From: Cryptomeria japonica
Lineage: Eukaryota > Streptophyta > Pinopsida > Cupressales > Cupressaceae
Assembly: GCF_030272615.1 (NCBI RefSeq)
Contig: NC_081412.1
Coordinates: 20,125,932 to 20,189,931, forward strand
Length of the DNA: 64,000 bases
Direction: 5' to 3'
The notes beneath the pieces are model-generated. The model searched no databases and was not told the origin of the DNA. It saw only the letters and a program-made list of their open reading frames with translations. This document shows positions 34,713 to 47,261 of this stretch, piece after piece (within the stretch, counting starts at the first letter, position 1; every line of letters starts with the position of its first letter). Made by a program: the position numbers and the translations under genes.

Positions 34713-36017
34713 GTATATGATAAAGTGGGAATACATTATATTATGCTATTCAGTAGCTCTCATTATCCCCACTTAAAAATATCCGTTTCATTAATACAAC
34801 TGAGTGCTATTGAATAAAATTTTCATTAATACAAGTGAGTGCTATTCAATAGTTCTCATGGTCTGTCTTGAACATATCTATTTTCTTGGTATTATTAAGA
34901 GAAGGCTTTATACTTAAGGTACCGGCTATTAAGTGCTATTGAAGCCCTGGCTGTAATTCAGTCAATCCTATTAAAACCCAATTAGCAGGAAAGATTGTCA
35001 TTTTTTACTAACGTGATATAGATATTACTGTCATAAAGTTATTACAGATCTGATGGATTTTCTAGTGGTAAAAAGTGGTCAGTTGATCTTGGAGGTCTTG
35101 CAACAGCACTAATATTTTTCAATTTAAAAAATAAATTGTTAACCTGTTTGTCTTCTGAAATTGGAAAATGGCCCCTGGGCTGCCTGTGAAACACCTGACC
35201 GATAGTTTTTAATATGAGCATGATCTATTAGTTTGCTTGCATATTCTAATGGGTATGCAAATATTATACCTTTTTGGTTTACTTATTTCTTTTGTGAGTA
35301 TTATTTTGACTGCCGTGGTTAAGTGAAGCTGGTGGGTCTATGTAATACTATTGTTGATTATGCTTATGCTCTCCTTATTCATCAATAGAGGCTTTATGAT
35401 TTCGTGTATTTTCATTCAAGAATATAAAAAAAAGTGTGGCTTTTAAAGATTAAAAAAGGAAAAACACTATTTAACTTAGTGGTTTTGGTGATGATTATTA
35501 TGTGTTGGAATGTGAAGTCAATTAGGACTTTGCTCCTGTATGTATCATACATGTAGTCGTACTTACTATAATTAGTAAGTTATCTCCAACTAGGACTCTG
35601 CAACTTGTTTGTGTTGACTTAGTAAATTATTAAGTGATTCATAGTAGAATCAAGTTGGACTCTATATGTGTCAACCTTGAAGACGATTGAGAGCTACATA
35701 TAGGCTTAGTCAATAATATGACTATAGTGGTGGCATTCCACGAGTTAGAGGTGGCAAATTTGAGAACTTAATTATTGTATTAAGTTTCTCAAATTTGTAT
35801 ATATATAGAGTAGCTCTTCCTCCTTTGAAAATAAGGCATAAATGGCTTTGAGATTGTTGTTACTCTGTAATTCCTGAGAATCAATATGAAAGACAAAATT
35901 TGCCCATGGTTTTTTACTGATATAATTTTGCAAGGTTTTTCCACGTAAATCTGTGTTATGTGCTATTGTTCTTCTTTGCAAATTTTCTGCACTTGTTATT
36001 TTTCTCACATTATTTAG

Positions 36018-36091
36018 GTTTTGAAACCATCTGAACTAAAGAAATGTGATGTTACAAAAAAGATCGAAGTTCTTGCTGAAAAAACAGAATG
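36018..36091 (+). other. Possible second exon of the same unidentified gene
   Basis: Follows a T-rich stretch and the acceptor-like attatttag; reads VLKPSELKKCDVTKKIEVLA then EKTE and a TGA. Charged and helix-prone. Not recognised. Confidence 0.22.
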
Positions 36092-36452
36092 ACTGTTTCA
36101 AGACTACAGCAATGGGAAAAAACAGTGCCATCTATATATATGAAGGAAGTTTATGCTCTGGTTATATTATAATCCATTGAAGACTGAACGTTTCTTTCTG
36201 CCTTAAGCTTTTCTTTACTGCATTGAACATATAAATAAAATAAAATAAAACCTTTCTTGAAACTTTCAAGTGACTATACCCATTTTCATCAATTTTGTCC
36301 ACTGTTTTATAAATTTAATTTTTCTGCTTGATATATATTTTCTGCATTCTCAAGAGTTTGGTAGCTCCTTTGAAAACTCTTACTGCGATGCAGATGCAAT
36401 TAACTGTTATTGTGTTGTATCCAATCATTTATCCATAACTCAAATATTACAG

Positions 36453-36662
36453 CAAGCCAGGAGGAAACCACGATTGCAGTTCACGAGCATAAGTGTGGAT
36501 TCTCGTGAGGAGAAAACTCACGAGAATTCTTCCCACCTTCCTAGAGAGGCACCTATTCCCAAACTCTCAAACAAAACATTCACATCAATGTTTGGTTTTT
36601 TCAGTTATATTCGTATTGAGAATACAAAACAATATTGTAATGAATTTCAAACGTGGAGGTGA
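36453..36662 (+). other. Possible terminal exon of an unidentified gene
   Basis: After acceptor-like aaatattacag the frame reads QARRKPRLQFTSISVDSREE, HLPREAPIPKLSNKTFTSMF and ends at a TGA near 36660. GC content is higher than the flanks. Gene identity unknown; association with 34614 and 36018 is inferred from spacing and strand only. Confidence 0.25.
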
Positions 36663-36879
36663 TTGAGTTGGAGATATCCAGACAAAAAGTTTGCATTAAG
36701 CTGGTGTGTTTAGGATATATAAATATATAGTTTAAAATTAAAAATCATATTAATTATTTTAATAGTTATAAATCATACTAATAAATTTAATATATATTAA
36801 GTTAATAGTTATAAATTATATTTATAAATTTAATAGTATAATTATATATTAATTTATAGAATGTGTGATTGCTATTAGC

Positions 36880-37445
36880 TTATATATATATATATAAAAT
36901 AGGTCGAGAGATATTCTTTTCAAGGTGCCTATCTTAATCAATTTAATACTCTAAAGTCAAATAGACGTCTCCAGAAAGATATCTTTTGGTATATTTTATA
37001 TATATATTATTAATATATTTTAATAGTTATAAACTGTATTATTAAATTTAATTAATTTTTTTTTATATTAATATGTTCTACAAAAAAATATATTTAAAAA
37101 TTATGTGTATATTAATAAATTAAAATTTGCTCAATTTAAAAATAAATTAAATTTATTAATTATGTTGAGAGGTCTACTACAATAACAACAAGGAGTGAGA
37201 TGGAAGGGTGTTAATAAAAACTATTTAAGATCACATACAAAAAATGATAGAAGCTAAAACTAGATCATACAACTACTTTCATGTAAATAGGGGAACTACA
37301 AAACAACTTTATTTTAATATTGACAATCCATAAAAGATAATATAAGTTTTAAATATCAACTTAGTGTCAAAACTTACGATCTAAATTTTCTAAGACAAAT
37401 TTTAAAAATGATGGAATAATAAAATAATCTATAAAGTATAATTTT
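36880..37445 (+). repeat. Dispersed AT-rich repeat A, copy 2
   Basis: Diverged copy of 1610-2165 in the same orientation, with an extra piece near 37180-37210. The long hairpin of copy 1 is not preserved. Confidence 0.6.
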
Positions 37446-37746
37446 TTGTATTTATGAAATTCATGTAATGCCTCTCATGTTTGGATTCTACCATAGCTTT
37501 ATCTTGATCCAATATTGAATCTATATATGATACACTTTGACTATGCATATGTTATTCTTTTATATTGACATCCATGTGGTGCATCCTAATTATAGTTTGT
37601 AATTGTTGTTAATTTGGAATTATGGTTTCAACAAGTAAAAACACTAACTAGCCAGATTAACATACATTAAAAGGAGGTAAATCCAATATATCTAGCAACA
37701 ATTCGATTAGGAAAAGGGTTGATAATACTGATCATATTTACCAATT

Positions 37747-38911
37747 GTGTGTGGAGTGTGAGTCTCCTTCTTTCTAAGTTGAATTGTAATGCAATTATAA
37801 AATTGGAGTAAAAAGAGAGATTGTTGAAGTAATCTGATAGAAACAGTAAACTACAAATGTCCCACGGAGCCACAAACTTTGATCTAGGCAAAATAAGATG
37901 TTTAAAACATGTCCTCTAAAGTTCAGCCTGATTTTTTGGGACCAAGTAACACAGATCTGCCTCGATACTCTAAATTTTCTCACGTCAAAGATGACCTTTT
38001 CCTCACTATTGACTCTACCAAATTTCCCAAGTATAGCTCCACAACTATTTCTGCACACAGAAAGAAAAGAGAAGGATTTTGAGAATAGGGTTTTGCCTTA
38101 GGGAAAACCCCAATTTTGAAATTAACCACAGATGAAATAATGCAAATAATAAAACAAATATTAAGGATATTCATGCTTGATTTGCAAATATTGATGATGA
38201 TGTAACACTCTTCCAATGTAATCACAAATATTTTATGTAATGGCATGACAAACACATAGACATGAAAAAACCTACTCACACATACATGCTTGCATAAAGA
38301 TTGATTTAACTTTGCTCCATAGTTCTTGAATGATGAATATACAACCTTGAATCTTTGAATATGTTTAATGATAAATTCTTCACCAAAGCACAAATACTAT
38401 AATTAATTTTCTAGGTCTAAATAAATTGATAGGATGGTTTTTTATATAGGGTTTACTAGGAAAACTATCGATTAGGCTAACCTCCAATGGTCATTTGTAG
38501 CCTTTGGAACCAAATGCTATCAAGGAGATATAGCACCTACCCCATTTCAAATTAGGACCCCTTTGAGAGGGACCAGGACATTTTTGGGCATTATTATCTA
38601 GACCAGGGCATTTTTGGGCACCCTTATCTAGACTAGGGCATTTTTGGGCACCCTTATCTAGACTAGGGCATTTTAGGGTGCCCTATTCCAAACCAAGGCA
38701 TCCCACACCCTATTTCTTCTACTAAGAGGACTGAAACAAGAAAGCAGGGGCGAGGGCATCCCATAATGGGACTCACCAAAGGGTGTGCATGAAATCAAAG
38801 GTGGATAATTGGGCCTAAAAAGACTTGGAGAAGGGATGAGAATAGGACATGCTAAAGGAGGAGCACAAATACGAGTTGTAAATTGGATCAGTGACAATTT
38901 ACAACACTACA
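37747..38911 (-). repeat. Probable solo LTR related to the Tat LTRs
   Basis: On the minus strand it starts tgtagtgttgtaaattgt, like the Tat LTR start, and ends near tctccacacac. The internal stretch 38055-38140 matches 60590-60675 of the Tat-type LTR (gggttttgcc.tagg, then aattaacca). The flanking five bases are caatt on both sides (37742-37746 and 38912-38916). No internal region adjoins it, so it is best explained by recombination between two LTRs. Confidence 0.55.
38571..38700. repeat. 30-base minisatellite in the solo LTR
   Basis: Unit tttttgggcacccttatcta... repeats with exact 30-base period at 38581, 38611 and 38641, with degenerate copies at both ends. Confidence 0.92.
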
Positions 38912-40764
38912 CAATTATATCCTTTTGATCATGTATATAACATTGTTGGTGTTGATAACTAGTTATACATGTGGATTCAAGGATGATCATATATGCATGA
39001 TGTTGATATGACATGATGTTATATTATGACATATGATTTATACTATGATGGTACTTCATTTATACTAATGATGATGTGGTTTCATGATGATGCATTAGTT
39101 ATGTTGTGACTGATTTGATAAGATATTATGCTACTAACCATGTTATTATGTGACCTTGATTGGGGAATGATTATATACGTATTTCAATTATATTATATTA
39201 TATTTGTGCACAAGTATTTGTTATGTTTTAGTTAATGCAAGTACAAGGAATCTACTCCACCTGGCCCCATAGGTCTAAGGGTGCTCATTTCTCCAACATT
39301 AGTTATAGGAGATAGCACACTAGTCATTTATGTCACCTAACCCTATCCATCATTCCTAATTTAGATGATTTTCCTTATTACATTTGCTTATACATCCTAA
39401 TTACCATGTTGGTAATGTTTGGATACCCTAATGCATAATTGTGTAAAACTCATAATGATTTTTTGTGCTTTGTTTGTCATTTGTAAATCTTTGTCATTTT
39501 AATGCGTATATTAATGATATTTTAATATTATTAAGATGATTTAATATTTAATTATGAAATGTGCCTTATTTGTATTTGAATTGATGAGAGTTACATGATA
39601 TGTATATAGGGGTCATTTGGAGATTTGTTTTATATTTAAATTTTAATTCGATTTCTTATATTATTATTCTCTATTCCAAAAGTTAGTTTATATGATGAAT
39701 TGAAGCTCATTTTTTTAACACTTAGTTCATTTTCTCTTTATGCTCTCAAAAACCCTACACCTTGAATTTGGATTCATGATTGAAGGAGGTTTTCTTGGAG
39801 GATTTTTGTAGGTAGTAGATCAAAAGATTTGTATTGGTGAATTCTCTTGGCTGTCCAAAATATTTTCCCTCTTTTGGTGTGTGTGGATGACATTTTCAAT
39901 TTCAAGATTTGATCAAGTTTGATGTAGGAACTCAATTTCCTCCTTTATTTTTTATTTAAATTGCTTCTATTTTGCTCCCAATGACTTATTCCAAGAAACT
40001 AAAAAATGAAACTCTGAAATTGGAAAACAATCAAAAATATCAAAAACTTAGTGGTCAAAACTCTATCCTTGCCATAATCTCATCCCTGTCCAATCCTGTG
40101 TCGTATGGGCTTTCTAGTTTGTCATCCTATTCTCTGAGAGTTATTGTCTGGTTAACTGTAAACTATCATACAAATTACTACTTTAGAGAGTCATCATTGC
40201 CAGTTTGTCATACTACCTACCATGAATTTTTGTCTAAGCAATACTAAACCATCGTACAAGTCTCTATTACTACTCTCATTTTGTTGTCTAAGAAGGTCTA
40301 AATTATAGTATGAGTTTAAAAAACATCTCGTACGAGAAACTATCTTTTTCATTTGAAGGTCAATAAACTTTCATCTGGGTTATTATATTTTGTTGTACGA
40401 GCCTCTGATTCTATCAGTCCAGAAGCCTGTCTTTTTGCGTACTTTTCTAGATCTGCCATACTTTCCTAATCAGTCTATAATGAGCATATATCTGGTCCTT
40501 TTCATCCTAAGCATAAACAATCTTTATAGCATACCCCTTTTATTGTGCTACATGATTTTTTTGATTACATCTCAGCTAGTTCAATCAATCCTACATCAAT
40601 CTAATCAACCTAATCTGCTTAGATCATGTCTTATACAAGATAGCTCATTCTTGAAGCCAGATGATCTCAATCACTTTACTCAATCATTGCCTCAAATGTA
40701 CAACTAGCTCCAATTTAATCTTGACTTTTGTATCACTCCTAGCTTTCAGTCACATTGATTGTAA
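38912..40764. other. Unassigned; would hold the 5' LTR and leader of the following element
   Basis: No copy of the 50562 LTR could be recognised here, so the 5' LTR is either absent or too diverged to see. AT-rich, with weak frames only. Confidence 0.4.
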
Positions 40765-43700
40765 ATGCCTATTCAAACTAGAAGTTCTCATAAGAAAGAT
40801 GAAAAAAGTAAGGATAGTCTTACTCTTTACAAACTAATCCATTCTTGCAAATCAAAACTATCATAAATCTCCATGGCTACCTTGGCCTAGCAAATTCAAG
40901 ATCTCAAGGGAAAAATATATGACATTCAAGCCCAACAAAAGGATTCAATGACCCCTCTTGAGATAAAATTTCATGATATCAAGAACACCAAACTTCAAGA
41001 AATGCTAGAACAATTATATAAGTTGGAACAAAAACTAATTGAAAATCAAAAGCCAAATCTCATACAAGATCATGAGACATCCTAACCAAGACAAAAAGAC
41101 ATCTATCCCCTAGATAGATAGTTTACACTTTGGGGAAATCTATTGAGTCAGCTTTGGAAGAGCTTCTTGAGCAGAATCTTATCATATTACCTAACAAGAC
41201 CACATGGGGATGTAAAATTTTAGGTAATTATTGTGCATATCATAGGCATAACAAACATAATACTTCTATGTGCATGAAATTAAAACATAAAATTCAAGAC
41301 ATCCTTGATGATGGTGTTATTGAAATTGAAGATTCTAATAATTCACCTAAGGAGAAACTAGATGTCATTTCCAAGCATGATCAAAATTATGAACCTGTGT
41401 CTAGCAATGGCCCACATGTAGCCTCCATCTCCTCCATGATGCCTCCATATCCTAAGGCTTCTCAACAACAATCCATACCATATCCCTTAAATAATGAATC
41501 TAATGATGAAACTTCTCATGTTGACCCTCAAGGGCTATCTCCTAAAACTATCCAATCCTGTCCAATGGTTGAAGAAGATCCTATCTCCCAATAATCCCTT
41601 GATGATCCCCTTATACCTTTCTATTTCTTTCAAGATTATCCCCTTCCATCTCAAGAGAAAATAATCTTTCTGAATCCCATTCCTAATCCACTTCCTAAGA
41701 AAGATCATGATGCCTCTTCCACCTTTTCAAATGATCCTATTCAAAATGAAGAGTCGAACAACCTTCCTACTCTATCCAATGGTCCTCTTCCATGTCAGGA
41801 ACAATGTATCTCTTCATCTCCTTTTCTTAATCCTCCATATTCACCTCAAGGATTCATCATGCCTACAAAGTTCTCTCATGATTCTATCATTCCCTACATT
41901 CTACCTCCACCTAATAATGGACTTGCGCCTTCTTCCCAAAGCAAAGTGTATCCTACAAGTCAAAATATTTATAAAGGAAAAGGGGTAGACATTCACAAGA
42001 AAAAACCTCTCTATATTAAAAAAAATATTAAGGGTCATGGCCTCAGTGACATCCTCAAGATGTTGGTATCCCTACTAAACCAAAATCCAAATACACGCCT
42101 TCCCCTTCATCCCTTTGAATGGGAGGAATACTCAAAGAGAGTCAATCCTTTATCAAAGGGTAGTCAAGTGATGTATTAGTGGGCTCACTTCCTTATTCTA
42201 TAGTCTATCAATCAAATTAGGCATCCAAACTCTCTAGGAGTGCTCCCAATCAAGATGTGCTCATTGGATGCTTTGACATGGTTGAGATTCACAAGGGTAA
42301 ATCCAACCTTACACTATCAAACTCCTAACAAATGCTTGCAAGGGTTTTAGTAGGTTTCTATGAGTTTTTCCAAGGCCAATAAACTAGTTTTTAATTTGGG
42401 TTTGATCCATTTACGCATCACTCTTTCCTTTCCCTATTTTCTAGGCCTAGTAGCCCTAGAGCCCTAATTAGCCCTACCTAACTGGTTTTTGTGGATTTGT
42501 TCACAATTTTCCCAAAGACCCAAATAAACTCATTCGTGATCTGAGTACCCTTTTTGAAGTACTTCAAGATTCATGAAATTAGAAAACCCAGTCTGACCAT
42601 ATCAGTATGGAACCTGAGAATGGCTTATTTTAAGAGGTTTTAGGCTCTTTTTGGTCTTCTTTCAAGGGTTTAGTGTCTTCCCTAGTCTTCCACATCTCCA
42701 AACTCTCACATATACTCTACCACACCCCACTTTCTCATGCCAAACACTTGGAAACTCCAAACCTACTCATCCCTGTAAACACTTGCATAATTTCATTCAT
42801 TTCCTAACTGGGCTATAACTGAGCTCACCTAGGAAATGATGCTCAATGGCCTTTCAATGACCTCCAAGTGAAACAAAGGCTATATACACTATAAAAAGGT
42901 TCCATGTCTTGAGTCCCAAGGGTTATTGAGAACAACTCAAAGGACTTCAAGCTGGAACCATGTTTGGGCCTCTCAAACCCTTGCTCAGGTTGAGAGCTTA
43001 CAAATTCAACAACTCAATTCAAAATTGCAACAAAAATAACCAAAATTCTTCCTAAGAACTACAATAATATGTAAAAAACAATGATCAAAGAATAGAAATG
43101 CAATCAATCCATGAAGTACGGGCTACTGCTCTAATTCTTAGAAAACACAAGGTAAAAAACTTGAAAATGGTCTTCAAATTGTATTAGGATCTCCTCCAAG
43201 CATTCACAAACCTCATTAAATTCATGCTCAAATAATTTATATTCCATTTTTGGTCTAACTAACTCTCCATTGGTTTCCTAACCAACCCTTTTCTCAAAGT
43301 TGCAACATGTTGTCAAGCAATTTTGACAACTTTTGCCAAAAAGTGCATTTTTGCATTACATGTTTTTTTCCTTTTTCAAACCATCTAGGAAGACTAAAAA
43401 ATACTACCATAAAATTTCCCAATTCCAAACAAGGATTTTCAAGATATTTTACATCAAAATGCATGATTATGTCATTTTTAGGCTTACAAGGGCTTACAAG
43501 CCAAAATTGAGCAAATACATGATCCTATGGACATCCAACCTACCAAAGAATATCACAAACACATGAGGACCTATGATAAGACTCTTATTCATCATCCAAA
43601 ACCAAACTAAGGACTAACACACCAAAATGAATAAATTGCACTCAAAACTAGGTGCTCCTGCACCACCCTTCCATCCATTTTAGGACCCTATATCCCATCA

Positions 43701-44466
43701 TCCCTTATGAAGGATCAAAAAAGGCATACATCTTCACAAACCTTCCATACATATAAAATTATGTATGGGTTGTTAAGGAACTTTTAGAAGCAATGCATTC
43801 CAAGGAACTACAAAAGCATGAAAAATAAAAAACCATGTGGATCCCTAAGCGGCTCCTTGAAGCACAACAATCTAAAGAAAAATCCAAATTAACATCCAAA
43901 ATTGGTGTTCCTCCATCAAAACTTTCCAAATATATTTATCCATCACCTCCTTCATCCATTTTGGATCCTTATGACCTAAAATCCTTGGTTGTTCCTTCAT
44001 CCAAATCTCAAAATATGAGATCCACTTTTCCTCCATCACTTCATCACACCTCATGATGTGTGCCAATGTTGATCCCCCCAACATTTCCATACACACTCAT
44101 GCACCAACTTTGCAATATCTAATCCACTATCCAACACCTCTTTCTCACTCTTCCACCCCCCTTATCCAATCCTTTGCATAAGACTGTACCCTAGTTTATC
44201 ATAGCCATGGTCTATTGCAAAACATATTCCAAGGGTGCCATCCAAATTCCATCTCCTATCATAAGGCTATAGCTGAATTCATGGGTTCTAGAGGTGGATT
44301 TCCCTCTTATAATCCACAAAATCCAAAAACTAAGGAAATCAACATTGTAGATGTTGAACATGTACACTTAGCCGAGTCCTTATATCCTACTGGAAAAAGA
44401 CATCTTTATCCAACTCTTCAAACAAATACCAATGAACTACCTACACAAAACTCCTTGACCCTATGA
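40765..44466 (+). pseudogene. Gag-like region interrupted by an LTR
   Basis: Opening frame MPIQTRSSHKKDEKSKDSLT at 40765, then a coiled-coil-like stretch (QDLKGKIYDIQAQQKDSM). At 41130 the frame reads GKSIESALEELLEQNLIILP, followed by YCAYHRHNKHNTSMCMKLKH KIQDILDDGVI, a gag motif with a CxxH...C pattern also present at 63.8 kb (FCQFHRQPGHDTEKC). Pro/Ser-rich sequence follows to about 42115. The continuation after the LTR insertion (43666 onward) includes MWIPKRLLEAQ and, at 44280, FMGSRGGFPSYNPQ. Several stops and frame changes. Would bind RNA and assemble the particle. Confidence 0.6.
42116..43665 (-). repeat. Apparent solo LTR inserted in the gag region
   Basis: On the minus strand it begins tggtgcaggagcacctag, the same start as the chromovirus LTR at 58618. 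The candidate other end at 42116 is chosen because ccctt flanks both sides (42111-42115 and 43666-43670). No coding content. The right-hand start is firm; the left end is tentative because a gag-like frame reads on to 42179. Confidence 0.45.
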
Positions 44467-47261
44467 ACAACATGCACCTTAAACGATATTATATCTAAGG
44501 GCTGGGTTAGTTTCGGTTTTTCTTTTTGCATTGCATCTCATTTTATTCAAATAACTTCATCACATATAGTTTCTTTTTCAAATGTATCACATTCACAAAA
44601 TTTCTGCATTTGCATATAGCAGCATTAATAAAACAAGGCAATTGTCCAAGTTTATCATTTGTTTACATTCAAGAGAAACAAGGGTCATCTCCTTTCTTAG
44701 ATATTCGGACATGAAGTCTTTGAGATCCTAAGGTCATTTGTTTTTAACATTACCCTGTGATGATACTTTACTTATGGTTGGGTAGCGATTTCACTATTTG
44801 AGACTTGTTAACCCAAAATCTATCAATTGCTATACCTCAAACACATTAACAAAATCTCTAATTCATTCTAGACACCTAGAAAAATTTAAAATTCTACTTC
44901 ACTGCTGCTGTAATTGTCACACCCAAGTAGGTTTCATTACTTACAAGTTGAGGCAAGAAAAAGAAAAAAAGAAAAAGTGCTATGCCAAATATTCATCTCA
45001 AGGCAAAAGAGCAATTATGTGTAACTGAAATGTCATGAATACAAGTGCAAAAAAAAGCTTGACTATGGGAACATGCAAGTAACTCCATCAGAGCTATGAA
45101 CGTTTGCTGGCAATGGAGCAATATTTGAGAAATTATAGTCTATAACCTTGTTAGAGCTCTAAAAGCTTGCTAGTAGCGAGGCTCTATATGGGATGCTTTT
45201 GAAGTTAGAATAATCCACGTAGCTAGTCATATAGAATACTAAGGATCTTTAGTGAACACAAGAGCGAGAATTAACTCATTTGCACTCACATGGGAAAAAG
45301 AAGATCAAAGTTTCAAGAATCAATGGGAAAATTTTCTACGTCTACATTTGTAAATCCTAGTCACTAAGTGTGTTAATTTGGATGTTCCAAGGGACCTTAC
45401 AGATCAATTGACCACTTATCTATGATATTTTTTGTACCTCCAATTCAATTGGTGTATTACGAAATGCCAAACAAACAGAGTCATCCTTGTTCGAATAGGA
45501 TATGCATCTTCATCATGCATATTGCATTAACATAGGTCATATAAAAAATTCATTTTCTCCACATGCATTCTATAGATCATCATGTCATATATAGGTCTGC
45601 ATACTAGGGGCATAGCTGAAAAATCCTAAAAATAAAAAACTCCCAAAATCAAAAACTAAAAAATCAGAGCAAGAAAGCATAGACCATCCATCTAGCCAAA
45701 TCAACAATAGATAAAATCTCAAAGTGTGCAATCAAACTTATCACATGTCTTGTTAATAAATCTATCAAACTCTATCAAACATCAACATGTCTTATAAAAG
45801 GAAGGGTACACTTGAAACCAGATAGATCGGTCTTATGCGGGGTACTCACTCTTTGAAACCAGACATTCCTATCAATGATCACACAAATAAAAAAAATGAC
45901 ATAGATCAGTATAGCTACTGAATTTTTTCTAGATTAGTCTTATTTTGTATACTAAAGTCCTACATATTTGCTTTAGCTTGTACATGTTCTTTTAGTCACT
46001 TTTGTGACACCTTGGTTCTTCTTGGAACCCTCATGGCTTGAAATCGATCAATGTCCTAGTCTTTGAGTAATCGACTGATCAATCTAAATTTCCTAAGCAG
46101 TTTAATCAAGTCATCTTTATGTCGGTAGTCCCAGGTCACCCAATTTGAGTCAGTCACTTGTCTCTTAACTACTACAGAGTTTTACCACTGAGTAAACAAG
46201 CAAAACAAGAACAATGAAAACAATCACTAAAACTATTTGAGATTTAATTGAAATTTTCTGTGTTCTATCTTTTAAATTGGTTTTCGATTATTATTCCCTC
46301 TCAGTAACTCGAGGAAGTCTATAATGACTAAGAGGAGAAAGGACTAGGGCCATAATACTTTGTTTTATGCTTACAGGAGTGGTTTCAATGATCTGTAAAC
46401 ATCTCATAAGCTGGGTGTCTGTGATAAGTGCCTTCACATCAAGGTGAAATCACATGTACCTCAACTCCATTTATTTGTATTCTACATGGAGGTTAGAATC
46501 AGTTCCTTGTCTATTTTGAGTAAATTTCTTTATTATGCAATTTGGATGCATGCTTAATTTGTCCTAGGATATGAACGATAAAAGGGTCATTACAGACAAG
46601 ATAATTAATGTTGCATATGAAAAGGAAGGAACTCTTCTTTGTCTGGTGTGTTTGCATGCAAGAAACATTCAGGTCATCCTGGTTCTTTATGCCTTGATGC
46701 TTATATTAGCTTGCTATATTAAAAAGGATGTGACATTCAGGTCATCCTAGCTCTTTGTGCTTTGGTGCTTATGTTTATTCCTACATTTATGCTTAGTGAT
46801 GATACAAAGAAAATTAAAATCTAGTGACTCAGTCCTAGTTTGCATACATGAGCATATCATATAGATCCATAAGCCCATTACGCATTCATTTGCATTCATA
46901 CTATTGTATGAAAAGTTAAAAAAACAAAACATTTGCATTATTAGCTCATCATTTTCACTCATTAAATCATTTATTTACATATTAAAAAAAACAAAAACAT
47001 CCATACTCATCTGCATTATATACATACATACTAAAAAGAAATGCATTCATATAGAACAAAGAATATAGAAAGACATCTCATAAATCATCTCATATCGATA
47101 ATGCAAGTACAATAAGATCAAATCACCGATTCATATATATATCTCATCAAATATCAATGTCAAAAGGTACAAATGATATCAAATGTCATAAATATTGTCA
47201 ATCAGGGTAAGAATCATATAAACTAAAAAAATAGGGTAAAAAATCTGGGAGATCAAAAAAT
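44467..47261. other. Non-coding spacer of the pol-less element
   Basis: No protein domain recognised. Contains a direct repeat of acattcaggtcatcct at 46671 and 46734 with about 45 similar bases each, and begins with the pyrimidine-rich ggctgggttagtttcggttt that commonly follows gypsy coding regions. Confidence 0.5.

Noticed and set aside
38571-38700. Regular 30-base repeats considered as a CRISPR-like array
   Set aside because: Repeat and spacer are not distinguishable; it is a plain minisatellite in a plant LTR.
38912-40764. 5' LTR of the pol-less element
   Set aside because: Compared by eye with 50562-51600; no shared block longer than chance AT-rich matches was found.
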